The notes under the pieces were generated by a model. It did not search any database. It worked only from the letters and a program-made list of their open reading frames with translations, and was not told where the DNA came from. 64,000 nt of DNA, taken from assembly GCA_964036045.1 (NCBI GenBank), contig OZ038379.1, forward strand, positions 22,643,976 to 22,707,975, given 5' to 3'. Below are positions 1 to 10,062 of this stretch, piece by piece. Position 1 is the first letter of the stretch, and every line of letters starts with the position of its first letter. The stretch is from Eutreptiella sp. 'Long Island Sound 2002'. Lineage: Eukaryota > Euglenozoa > Euglenophyceae > Eutreptiales > Eutreptiaceae. The translations under genes were made by a program, and so were the position numbers.

Positions 1-134
1 TGCGCAATATGCACGCAGTGCGAGATCTTGGCCTGTGTCGCGCGCAAGCTACACCCGTGTCCAAGCTACGGTAGGCGTAGGGGCCGTATTAATTTGGGAC
101 TTTTGCGTAGCTTATACAAGGGGGACCGTGAGCA

Positions 135-1298
135 GTGAGCAGGCCAGCAGAAAAAGAAAGAGCCCGAAACTGGGAGGAACGCAAGCAGCAAAACAGCTGG
201 GCACAAGGCCGCCCTACACACGGCAGGGAGACGAGCCCCAACAGGACACACAACAAGACACAAGGGAACCATGAGGTGCGAGCACTGCAGCAACCACCAA
301 ATGCAGCGCACGCCGAGCGAGCCATCAGCAAACACCCCCCCTCCCTCTACAAGGTGCCCACGTACTCCACAAGGGCAGGGGTTGCGCCCCGCGCTCCGGG
401 AGGTGCCCGCCACGGGGGTGGCAACAGGGCCGTGAACAGCCAACCGGGCACGGGGCAGTCCACGTTGTGTGGAGATGTGAAATCCTCGTATGGGGGGGCA
501 GGCGGGTGGGACAGGAGGGGGTGCGCGACATGGGCACCCAGGAGCGCCACCAGACAGGGGGAGGAGCAACACAGACACACAGAACGCGGGAGCCACACCA
601 GGAGGGACAAGGGCGGGCACAGCAGACAAGGAGGAGGGGCACAGCAAGGCGGGAGAGGCAACTGGAACAGCGGGAACAGAGAACCAGAATGGAGCGGATG
701 GCAGAGCGTGCGCATGGGAGGCAGCGACAATAAAGGGGATGGCCTGGCCAGCCAACCCCGTCGCTACCGGGTGCCAGGGCAACCCCTGCTCAACCGGCAT
801 CAGGTGGGGGGTGTCTCCCGCAGCCCAGATGGGCTGTTTGCGCAACAGGAGTGGGAGCCCATCAGGGGCAGACCAACCGTGAGGGGGAAAAGAACATATG
901 GTGGACGGCCCGGACAGCGCGTGGAGGAACAGGGCACCTGGGCCGCACAGAAACACAGCGAGGCAGGCGATGGACGGCCTGTGGACAGAGGTGTGTGGAC
1001 AGCAAACACAGTCAATCGACCCCGGCAACAACCAGCACATCCTCAATACGCCAACTATTGGGCGCCGCTGACACGCAAACGGCACACCATGCCACATTCA
1101 GCACAGTCCCAACACGCCAACTACTGGGCTCCGCGAACGCGGAAACGACACCAGCAAGAGCACCGGCCGCAGCGGCCGACAGAAAGTAGCGACCCGACGC
1201 AACATGCGAAGGGAAGAACGGGTGACCGTCCAGGGCCCCGTAAAGGAGCAACAACCAGACGGAATGTCACACAGGGGGGGGTAACCAAGATGGGTTGA
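135..1298 (+). CDS. Arg/Gln/His-rich protein, probable terminal exon, function unknown
   Basis: Open for 387 codons after a TGA at 129-131, ending in TGA at 1296-1298. There is no ATG near its beginning (the first in-frame Met codon is near 714), so it is more likely a 3' exon than a whole gene; AG dinucleotides around 131-150 could be acceptors. The protein is rich in Arg, Gly, Gln and His and resembles no family I know. A 66-bp (22-codon) duplication near 1045-1160 gives two copies of an ANYWAP-x-TRKRH motif. Five of the seven differences in the compared part are silent in this frame, which favours this frame over the long open frame on the other strand (66-1097). An RNA-binding or gag-like role is only a guess from composition. 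Confidence 0.4.
   Translation: MSRPAEKERARNWEERKQQNSWAQGRPTHGRETSPNRTHNKTQGNHEVRALQQPPNAAHAERAISKHPPSLYKVPTYSTRAGVAPRAPGGARHGGGNRAVNSQPGTGQSTLCGDVKSSYGGAGGWDRRGCATWAPRSATRQGEEQHRHTERGSHTRRDKGGHSRQGGGAQQGGRGNWNSGNREPEWSGWQSVRMGGSDNKGDGLASQPRRYRVPGQPLLNRHQVGGVSRSPDGLFAQQEWEPIRGRPTVRGKRTYGGRPGQRVEEQGTWAAQKHSEAGDGRPVDRGVWTANTVNRPRQQPAHPQYANYWAPLTRKRHTMPHSAQSQHANYWAPRTRKRHQQEHRPQRPTESSDPTQHAKGRTGDRPGPRKGATTRRNVTQGGVTKMG
1045..1160 (+). repeat. 66-bp direct duplication inside an ORF
   Basis: Two diverged copies at a 66-bp offset, seen from CCAACTATTGGGC at 1051 and CCAACTACTGGGC at 1117. The period is a multiple of three, so the copies keep frame and encode related 22-residue segments. Confidence 0.7.
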
Positions 1299-2780
1299 GA
1301 GTGGTGAATCGGCAATGCAAGAGGGAGTCCATCTCCTTTGCCATCGCAAGTTCAAACTCGCCATCCGACTGCTCTCCACCTCCGCCGCCCAACACACAGC
1401 CAAGTTCCCCCCCAAAGGCCCTGGTCCTTCACCACTGCCACAAGAACCGGGAAGGTCCCCCTCATAGTCTCCTCTAGTCCAGGTTGGGTCGCCTAATTCT
1501 AAGGGTGTTTCAAAGGGGCGTGCCTAGGGGCTCTTTTGGGGGAACATAGTCCAAAAGTAGCGCGCAGTGCGCACGCAGTGCAAGGATTCCCCCAAAGAAG
1601 CGTCGTCGGTGGAGCCCACAGAGTTTCCGACGACAGCCATGGTTTTGAAGGCTGCTTTTACAGTGACCGTATCAGGTGCGACACATGGATAGATTAATTG
1701 GCTCTACCTCAAAGGGCAAAGCATATTCTGTCTGGCTGTTACGCAGGAGTTTCAAGTCGCGCAGCGAGGGTCGTTCTCCGTTGTACCGCATGGTTCCGCT
1801 TTGTCTGCCCGGAGAGAGCTCAAAAGGAATCCTTTTTCGCGAGCAGAAAATCAAGTACCCCATGATAGTAGTGTAGTACGCGATGAGCTGAGAATCAGAG
1901 CTTCTAGACTCGCTGGACCTCAGACTGGAACACGCGGTTATTTCTTGGCTCTGACACCGCCCATTCGAAGTTCTTTTTTGTCGAAGTCGATTTTGAGACT
2001 GCGTCGCGCTTGGTCACAGTCGTTACCCACATTTTGCCCTCTTACCGTTGCGCCGGTACACATGCCAAGAGGTAGACACAGCAAAAGTGCGTCTCGAAGT
2101 GACAATGGAGCGGTCTTTTCGGGACAAGCACATGCCATTCTTTTATGCGTATGTTTTGGGAGCCCCGTGGGAATTGGGAGAGGTGTCCACCTTGGGGAAG
2201 GTGAGCATACAAATTATGCACTCCAAGCGCATACACGTGGGCCTTACGAAAGATTGCCTTTCTTTTGTGGAGAAGAATATGGAGAAGAATATGAAATGGG
2301 CTGACAACAATGGGACTAGAAATTCGCGATGAACAAACGGGTAAGGCCCTCATAGGGGGCGGCTCAGAGGCAACCACACAAGCCTCGGACGTGCCGGAAG
2401 CATGGGGTGCTTGCCAGTTAGGTAGCATAGCATACTGGAAGTGCACTGGGACCTCGCGTGGAGGCCCTTGGTTCGAACCTCGGCGTGTAGATTGTGGCGC
2501 CATGGGGGTTGGGGCAACTCTTTTTCTGCTTAGGTCGTGCGGGAGATGCGGGGGGTGGGTCGGACGAACGTGTAATCAATAGTCCTAATTGGCTAAAGGC
2601 GCCGAGACCCAAGCCATCAGGGCAGGAGGGCAGATGCACAAGATATGCACGCACATGTGAGGGCAGCTTTGCCGCCTTGCTGGACACTTGGGCGCGGCCC
2701 CGCCTCGTTTGGACAATTGGTGGCCGCGGCTGTGCTGCGTCTGCCGGAAATTTGAACAATGTTTTCCTACTAGTGGGACA
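1299..2780. other. No supported gene; interspersed repeat remnants
   Basis: Short open frames on both strands (for example 1801-2304 plus) show no recognisable domain. Near 1500-1590 is a diverged copy of a repeat also seen near 4690-4790 and 8118-8212, with the shared phrase CAAAAGTAGCGCGC. A B-box-like GGTTCGAACC occurs at about 2470 without a convincing tRNA fold. Confidence 0.4.
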
Positions 2781-2784
2781 CCGG

Positions 2785-3040
2785 GGGTAATAGCCATCGT
2801 CGGATTATGGCTAAGCATGGGACTGCTTCGCCGCGTTTGCTGAACATGTGCACTAAGATGTTACCGGTGTGAAGCTAGAGGGTGACGACCATTGTTGAAT
2901 TATGGCTAAGCATGGGACCCGATTTGAACCAAATGGTGGCCGTGGCTCCACCGCGTTCTCCGGACCTGCAAACCGAAGTGATGCCGGTGTGATGTTGGAG
3001 GGTGACGACCATTGTCGGATTATGGCTAAGCATGGCGCCT
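2785..3040. repeat. Irregular tandem repeat, three copies
   Basis: A segment containing TTATGGCTAAGCATGG recurs three times, with TATGG at 2806, 2901 and 3021 (spacings 95 and 120 bp). The second and third copies share the preceding GGTGACGACCATTGT. No coding potential is evident. Confidence 0.7.
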
Positions 3041-3616
3041 GCTTGCGCCTGCTTGCGCAAGAGGGGGGGGGGGGGGTACATTGTGTGTGTGCATGTCTGT
3101 GTTGGGTGGGAGTTGCACACACTGCGAGTGCACACTTCTTTGTAATGGGGACTGGTGTGTCAATTGTTTCAGGCAGCAAGACCAAGTATTTTGCTGTTAT
3201 AGTGATGGCTGGCCGACAAGGACCTAATTTGGCCAGTGGGGGAAAAAAGCGCATGGCACACTTTGCAAAGGGGGAGTATCAGCCCGCCGGGCATCCTTTT
3301 TAGACCATTCCCCACCCATGCCTGTCCCCCCCCACCCCCCAAACTATCTGTATAAAGAGGGTGGTGCCATCCACAGTGAGTAGGAATGGTGACTGCCTGC
3401 ACGTTCGGTTGACGGGTCGGGCTGACTTGATAAGGCTGTTTCAAAAAACACTCTTTAGGCAGGCAAACCCGGTCACAGGGGACGCTGTACGGTTCCTCTA
3501 CACGCTGCTGAGCACGCCGCCGTGCGAACGGCGGTACGCCTGAGTTGCACGGGCAAGCAGAGGGGGGGGGGGGGTAAGACGAGGCAGAGACCAAGGGAAG
3601 AGAGGGACATAGAGAA

Positions 3617-3710
3617 ACCCGTGGGGAGGGCGAAGAGGAAGAGAAACCCCCTTGGGAGGGCGAAGAGCAAGACATACCCCCTTGGGAGGGCAAAGAGGAA
3701 GAAGCACACA
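3617..3710. repeat. 30-bp tandem repeat, three copies
   Basis: GGGAGGGC recurs at 3624, 3654 and 3684, a strict 30-bp period. In one plus frame (3522-3833) it gives a Pro-Leu-Gly-Arg-Ala-Lys decapeptide repeat. Differences between units mostly change amino acids, so coding is not supported. Confidence 0.7.
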
Positions 3711-3954
3711 GAGAGAGAGGCCTGCAGAGCGAGAGGTTTGAGACTAACGGGCGCTGTGGGAGGGTGGTGGGAGCGAGCTGACCCAGACAGCCTAAGAACT
3801 TTCGATAGCCCCCTGGAGTGGCGAATGCACTGATCTGGTTTGCGTTGCAGTGCAGCAAGGCAAAACATTGAACTGAGTGTGGTGATGACCATGCGCCTGT
3901 GACACGGGGGCGTATGCGAGCCCAATATCCGTTGCCTCATAGCCCCGAACTATC

Positions 3955-4155
3955 TGCCCCCAAGACTTCAGGGGTGATGTAGACCCTTCTGAATTTGTCC
4001 CCTTCTATTGGGGACCCGCGAGAAGGCAGGAGTTATGTTGCCAATCTGCCCATTTTTGGGCCCCCGAGAAGGTAGGAGTGATGTAGCCATTTCTGATTTT
4101 TGTCCCCTCTTATTGGGGACCCTCGAGGAGGCAGGGGTTAGGTAGCCAATCCGCC
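3955..4155 (+). repeat. Tandem repeat with GGGGACCC-CGAGAAGGCAGG core
   Basis: About three diverged units of 50-70 bp carry a GGGACC(C)-CGAGAAGG-AGG-GATGTAGCCA consensus. The same repeat appears in reverse orientation at 6415-6520 and 6978-7130, on either side of related transposase fragments, which suggests it belongs to that element. Confidence 0.6.
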
Positions 4156-4159
4156 CATT

Positions 4160-4618
4160 GTGTCATTCATTGGAAGAAAGAATGGAACTTTGACAGCCCG
4201 CCAACAATGTTATAATGATGTACATTGGTGGTGCCACACACGCATTGAGCAATTGGTTGCTCGCTTGTGGCATTGGGGCTTGGTTAGGAACATTTGGTGT
4301 GGCGGCCCCGATGAGTTGCACCAGTCAGTACGTATATTGTTGCATTTTTGTCAATTTTGCATTCTGAGGCAGGTCCGCCACCCTCCCTATGCTCCTTATG
4401 GACCATGGGACCATGTTCCGCCTCATGTTTGGACGGACAAGAGCAACTCGGCCGCCACGGAGGATGAGGGAGAAGATGAGGTAGAAGTGTGTGCGTTGTG
4501 TTGTCACAAGCGCTCCACCGTCACAATTTGTGGTGAGTGTAAGGAGCACTATTGTTGTGAATGTATTGTCATCCACACTGGTGGGGATAATATTATTTGT
4601 TACTCACATTTTGAGTGA
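4160..4618 (+). pseudogene. DDE-type transposase tail with C-terminal Cys-rich finger
   Basis: A 152-codon open frame. Residues 28-80 read RIEQLVARLWHW, then LHQSVRILLHF and LRQVRHPP. This layout (Arg-x-x-Glu, an LW/LK-W segment, then a hydrophobic helix) resembles the last catalytic block of Harbinger/DDE_Tnp_4-type transposases, where the third acidic residue sits. An acidic linker follows, then four CxxC-like pairs including CALC, CGEC and CCEC, like the zinc-binding tails of several DNA transposases. The first two catalytic acids and the N-terminal part are missing, so it is a fragment, probably inactive. Three further copies lie at about 6184-6390, 6816-6890 (minus) and 7194-7500. The family call is inference from pattern, not from a search. 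Confidence 0.5.
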
Positions 4619-4689
4619 CATTTTGCGTTGTTGAATTCTCATATTCCGGCTCATGCAACGTGCTTTGCTGGGAAGGTTTGCGGTCCAGT

Positions 4690-4795
4690 GCAGTCTACTT
4701 GGGGGACTTCCCTAGGTGAGGACAAACTTGGGAGATCCAGGAGGCTTAAAACAAAGGTAGCCGAGCACCCGCCGGGCAAACATTCCCCCAAATGC
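4690..4795. repeat. Interspersed repeat copy (family also at 1474-1590 and 8118-8212)
   Basis: Shares TCTACTTGGG, a GAG(A)CTTC(C)CTAGG core, GGCTTAA-ACAAA-GTAG and a closing A/C-rich ACATTCCCCC with the copy at 8118-8212, and more weakly with 1474-1590. It could be one end of a transposon; no matching inverted end was found. Confidence 0.4.
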
Positions 4796-4799
4796 GGTG

Positions 4800-5990
4800 C
4801 CGTGCACGATAGATGGTTGCTTCAGTGGGGGACGGGGGTGCGTAGCGGCTGCACGTTAATTGTGAGGCGGACGAGTGGAGATGAAAACAACAGTGACAAC
4901 CCTTGTTAGCCTGACAAGTGCAATGGTGCAATGCAATGCAGTCCCATGCCAATATCCTGGAGGGGCAATACATGCATTCCCTTTTATACATTTCATAGTC
5001 AGTGTGTGCAGCAGGTAAGCACACAGATGCATGGCCTTACACGGCGAGGCTCATTTCAATCGATTGCACACCTGTGTTTTTTGGGGGTTGAAGGGGCTAT
5101 GCACGTGTTTTATCTGCGTGTGCAGACGACAGGTCCACAGGCTAGGGCACCCACTTTGTATTTACATTCTGCAGCCTGTGAGACAGACTTAGGATCCCGA
5201 CAGACAAAATTTGAAGCCGCCAAGTTGAATGTGGATGCACACAAAGCCTATGGCGCATGTCCAAAGCATGATACCAAAAAGTGAAGCTATGGCGCGCAAG
5301 TAAGCAGGGGTGAAGAATACTGGATTGCACAAGTTATGGCATGCGTGTTGACAAAGTTTTCTCTGGATGTGCTTTTTTGGGCTGAACGAAAAACTGCTAA
5401 ATGGAGAGATGGAGAGAAGATTGCATGGGGCCTGCCACTTTCTATGACACAGGGTCTCTCAAGCCTGAATCTTGACCCCTGTGTAGATGAACTAGGTGTG
5501 TAAGCCCTTCAACCTCTCGTCTAAACAGCTGAATGTGTTTGCCAGTAGTTAAATCCTTCCCCCAGCTAACACTGAACATCGGCACATGGTTGATGTGCGG
5601 TGTGCGACAGAGGTTTCGTGCACACACTTCCATGATTGTGGCTTCCTTTGCGAGGTGGCTAGATGTAAAGCCTCACTGCTGCACGGTTTGGTGATCAAGT
5701 TCTTGAGCACGAGAGACAATACGAGTGAGGGGTGTGTAAGCAATGGTGGGTCAATGATGAAATGCGTTGCATGGTTGTTGCATCACTCGCATAGGAGGTC
5801 AGCTGTAGGGCCAAGTGGCCTCCCTACCACCATCATTGCCGATTTTGCTACCGCTCCTTCTCTGTACACCCCACCATGGTGTGCTAAAGGATCCCATTCT
5901 TCTTCCACCAAAGAGTAGCATATTCAACCCTTCATTGTAAGGAAACCAAACTAGAACAAGGTAGGGCACCTCACGCATCTTCGCTTACCC
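4800..5990. other. No supported gene
   Basis: Only short open frames without recognisable domains (4931-5284 and 5586-5918 on plus). No structured repeat noticed. Confidence 0.4.
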
Positions 5991-6099
5991 AAGGGGAGCG
6001 TTAGCGCGCCGGGCATCTTTTTGGGCCCATTCCCCACCCATGACCATTTTCGACTCCCTCCCTACTTTGCCTCACTCCATACCCACACCAAACAATCCT

Positions 6100-6200
6100 C
6101 AAAATTGCCCGTTTAGTTGGGGACATGGACTCACAATCCACAAATTGAGTGGCCCCTTGAGTTGGGGATATGGACTCATCATCCGGCGTGGCAGCCCCGA
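6100..6200. repeat. Diverged copy of the 48-bp repeat found at 28.0 kb
   Basis: Two units contain GTTGGGGA-ATGGACTCA-AATCC and GTGGCCCCTTGAGTTGGG, matching the satellite at 28021-28290. On the minus strand they read a Pro-Thr-Gln-Gly-Ala-Thr repeat in an open frame, as at 28 kb. The copy lies directly before a second fragment of the DDE-type tail. Confidence 0.65.
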
Positions 6201-6390
6201 TGAGTTGCACCGGTCCGTGCGTGTTTTGTTGCATTTCACGCGGTTTTGCATTCGGAGGCAGGTCCGCCACCCTCCTCATGGCCCATGGGACCATGTCCCG
6301 CCTCATGTTTGGAATGATAAAAGCAACTTAGCTGCCACGCAGATAAGGGAGAGGATGAAGCAGAGATGTGTGCTTTGTGTTGTCAAAAGC
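6184..6390 (+). pseudogene. Second copy of DDE-transposase-like tail
   Basis: Encodes PDELHRSVRVLLHF, IRRQVRHPP and GPWDHVPPHVW, nearly the same as 4300-4440, followed by the first Cys pair (RCVLC). It then breaks off into the tandem repeat near 6415. Upstream sequence equivalent to the RIEQLVARLW block is replaced by the 48-bp-type repeat, so this copy is truncated at both ends. Confidence 0.55.
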
Positions 6391-6414
6391 GCTCGGATGG
6401 TGAGAGTTCAATGT

Positions 6415-6520
6415 GGGTACATCACCCCTGCCTTCTCGGGGTCCCCATAGTGGGGAGAAATCAATATGGCTACAAGGTCCCCATGGTGGGGAGAGTTCAA
6501 TATGGGGGATGGAATATGGG
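6415..6520 (-). repeat. Inverted copy of the 3955-4155 repeat
   Basis: Contains ACATCACCCCTGCCTTCTCG and GGGGTCCCCAT, the reverse complement of the plus-strand repeat at 3955-4155. Repeated again at 6978-7130. Confidence 0.65.
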
Positions 6521-6815
6521 TAAAAATGGTTGAAAATGGGCCAAAATGGGTGACAATTAAAATGTGCCACATCCCAAATGCATAGGAAGCTAAAAAAAAA
6601 CCCACTATGGAACCAAAAACTTGTCAAAGGGGGCCAAAAGTAGGGTCGGAGTATTCGCCGACATCCAAAACTTCGCACTGCTTGCGCACTGCGTGCATGG
6701 CATTCCCTAAGAAGGGTTGTAAACTCTCCACTGAAAACCAAGCTTGGCAACTTGCCCTACAAAGTACGTCGCATAGGACAAAATAGCTCAAATGCATGTC
6801 ACTTCTCATGTGCCT

Positions 6816-6890
6816 AACAAACGGTATTATACACATAATGCATTCAGCACAATAATGCTCCTTGCACTCATTGGCGGAGCACCTATCGAT
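6816..6890 (-). pseudogene. Isolated Cys-rich finger of the DDE-type tail, minus strand
   Basis: Read on the minus strand this gives NECKEHYCAECI, closely matching CGECKEHYCCECI of the 4160-4618 fragment. It is separated from, and opposite to, the 6184-6390 fragment, so the locus has been inverted or rearranged. Confidence 0.5.
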
Positions 6891-6977
6891 CCACCACCTC
6901 ACATCTTAAGGGCCGGGGTGATTTGGATGCGCCATATTATTATACACACGCATCAGATAAGTCACGATCTGATTATC

Positions 6978-7130
6978 AATATGGCTACATCACCCATGCC
7001 TTCTTGGGGCCCCCATAGTGGGGAGAGTTCAATATGGCTACATCACCCCTGCCTTTTCGCGGTCCCCATAGTGGGGAGAAATCAATATGGCTACATCACC
7101 CCTGCCTTCTCGGGGTCCCCATAGTGGCGC
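6978..7130 (-). repeat. Tandem inverted copies of the 3955-4155 repeat
   Basis: Three units of about 55 bp, each with AATATGGCTACATCACCC, a CTTCTCGGGGTCCCCATAG-type core and GTGGGGAGA. They are reverse complements of the 4-kb repeat and lie directly before the third transposase fragment. Confidence 0.7.
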
Positions 7131-7193
7131 AGAAGGTTCATTGTCCCGCGAATATTTCTTCCAATACCTCTACTTTCTCCGACAAAGTCCCAA

Positions 7194-7515
7194 TTGGGAC
7201 AATTGTGCTTATCAACCTTGTTCCGTCACCTCTTTGCACGGTTGTGGCAATGGAGGATTGTCCGCAATGTTTGGACAGGCTCTGCAACGGAGCTGCATGG
7301 CCATGTGCGTATTTTGCTCCACCTTACTCAATTTTGTATTCGCAGGCAGACTAGGTATCAATACTATGGACCTTGGCCTCATGTGCGTGAGTCTGTGGGC
7401 TGAGGAGGAGGCAACCATTGAGGAGGAGGAAAATGATGATGGTGTGTGTGGCCACCGTCCTGGTGATATATCCGAGTGTGGCAATACCTACTTCACATGC
7501 TGGCGATTGTCCTGA
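7194..7515 (+). pseudogene. Third copy of DDE-transposase-like tail
   Basis: One frame gives FARLWQWRIVRNVW, ELHGHVRILLHLTQF and IRRQTRYQ, parallel to the 4160-4618 copy. It ends in a stop near 7403. The acidic linker and a degenerate Cys-rich tail (EEENDDGVCGH then ECGN) continue in another frame to 7515. The frame break and missing Cys residues show it is dead. Confidence 0.5.
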
Positions 7516-7519
7516 AATT

Positions 7520-10060
7520 TCACGATGATCGTCTGAAAATCAGGCTGAAAATGGCCATTTTTGGACACCAAACATGGTTTTGGACATGAAACGGGCTAGA
7601 TAGCTTGAAATCACCTGAAACTTACTTCAAGTGATGCACATTTGCTCTGTGGTCATTTTGAGCTTCTTGGATGCCGGTTTTGAGCCACATTGTCCCCCAA
7701 CAAAACTATTTATGTGCCTACTGCTGCTGCAGCTGGTGATTGCAGTGCTTGCAGCAAATGCTCAAATACATTGCTCAACTTGGACCCTAAGGGGAAGTTG
7801 TTGCACTGTGTGTGCACTGCACACGCAGATGCCGGGGTACTCACCCAGGATTGCCTATCTCCTGTTTGATAGCACAGCGAAGCAGCAAAGCCCACAGGAT
7901 AACAACGAAACTGCCTTCAAATTGGTGCTCCAATGTCTCTATGAACAAACCACCCAGCCTTGTAAGGTACAACTATGCAGGGGCATGCATGATGCACACA
8001 TGTTCAAGTGGCAAGTCCCCAAGGAGGGCCATTCTTCTTCCAAAGCGATTTCCTATGCAATGAGCAAGACGAAGACCCAGCTCGGTCCCAGTCATAAGTC
8101 TTGATTTGCGGTTCACTCTAGTCTACTTGGGAGGCTTCTCTAGGAAAGGGTAAATCTGGGGTTAACATTGGGATGCTTAATACAAAAGTAGCGCGCTGGG
8201 CATGCGCTAGGAAAAAACTCCCCCCCATACCATAGTGAATGACCTCGCCTGGCATACCCTTTGTATTCAATGGATGAACACTTTGGCCACAGCCCTCATG
8301 GGTCTTCGAACCATGCCCTGCTGATTTCGCCCAAGACCTAGGCAGTGGACTGCTCAGGACAAAAGTGCCCAAAACTATATGCAGCGATGGTAAGGAGTTC
8401 TGGGTCAAGCCACCCGAGCCACCACATAGGCCATGTGCCTAATGCCATTACTTCCACTGGTTTAACCGTACTACTGCCAACTGTACCAGCTGTCACTGGT
8501 CAACATCAATCCAATCGCATACGATGTCACCACATTGGAGGATGCTACCTTCCATGACAAACCCCCTCCCCCCCTTGACACTCACCGCACTGCCCTCCTC
8601 TCAGCCATTGTTAAACACCTCTCACATCACACTATCCCTAAACCTTGCCGCACGCCTCCCTTTTAAGTAGGGTTCAGCATGTGTCTTCTTCCCTGTGCGC
8701 AGGATGCAATGGCAAGCTAGTTGCAAGTCCTTGGTTGGCTCACATTCCTCAATGACATAGTCAACTGTGAGCTTGTCTCTTATGCTTTGAGCCCCTTCCT
8801 TGACACCCTGGGGCCTTACAACCTCGCCTGCAAGCGACGGGATGTCGTGCAGGATGCCCCTGTCGCCCCTTGCAGCATGCACCCATGACATTTGTGCAGT
8901 CAAGCAGTCTGTGGGAGGAACACATTTCCTGACAGCAGGCCATCATCTTTAGCATGCCCAGTCCCCAACAGTAGGTGCATGTCCACCCAAGCACTGAGTG
9001 CTGAGAATTCGACAGCAAACCTACACAAGACCACTTTGCTGCTGACCACATCTGACTAAGGGCACAACAAGGGCGCCAAGAAAGACTGCTGTTGGTACCT
9101 GCAGTATGAGGACTCGACACAAATCCACCAGCGCAATTGGGAAATTTTGGTGTCGCTTTGTATATCCTCCTTGACGGAACCACCGCTACTCTCCAGTTCT
9201 CCAGAGTAGTAGGCGTGCGGAGGGGAGGCACCACAGGGGGTGAGGTTTTGAAGGAGACTAGGGTGGGTATGGGACCTGTGCTTGGTTGGTCTCCCGGCTT
9301 CATACTGTGAAATGAATCTCCCAGGGGCACCTCAGCACTTAAAGCATATCCCTGCACCCTATTTGCCAATCAGGGATGCATGTGACACAGTGTGCGGTGC
9401 AACTACCACAGCAATTGGCAGCACAGTGGGAAGTAGGAAGTGCGCATTTTTGTGCGGTAGAATTTGTGCAGTGTGGTGGCAGTTGACTGTGATGACTGGT
9501 TAGTGATCTGTGATTGGTGCCCTATTGAGGGTGACTGGTGTTCAGGTGATGGTCGTGGGTGCTCAGTGATGAAAGCTAGTGGTGATGCTGGCGATGGCAG
9601 GATAGATGCACCGGGACCATCACCTCGAAACAGGTGTGTGGTGATGTGCGCGGTGTGCAGGGTGTGTGCGCAGCGCAAGCACTTCCCCACAGGGCCCATT
9701 GACAGGGCACTGCTGTTTGAAGCCCTTTGGAGGGGAGACGAGGGTTATGGTGGGGGCATACCAGAGAATTACTTGAAGGGGTTGGCCATAAAGGCGGTTG
9801 GGGGGGGGGGGGGGGACTTCTATACATCCAAAACAGTAGGTGTCTCGTCCCCGAACCGCTGCCAAACGCTTTTGCAACCACCAGAAAGCCCTCTGCCGAT
9901 CCACTTTAGCAGCGCTTTTCTGACTGCACCTGCAAAGCCTCATCAGACTCTCCCCTTGAACAATTTCCTGTGGGCCACCCTGTGCACCAAAGAGTGAAGC
10001 CGGGTGTTTTGCATGCCATTTCCACGTGCAGCTCTGTGCATGTGGCCCCATCCCCCGCCC
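7520..10060. other. No supported gene; repeat at 8118-8212
   Basis: Open frames here (7631-8104 plus, 8761-9369 minus) look random in composition. 8118-8212 is a copy of the repeat at 4690-4795. A run of 14 G lies near 9799. Confidence 0.4.
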
Positions 10061-10062
10061 GG

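Noticed and set aside
66-1097. 343-codon minus-strand ORF
   Set aside because: Overlaps the plus frame at 135-1298. The duplicated segment shows silent-site bias only in the plus frame.
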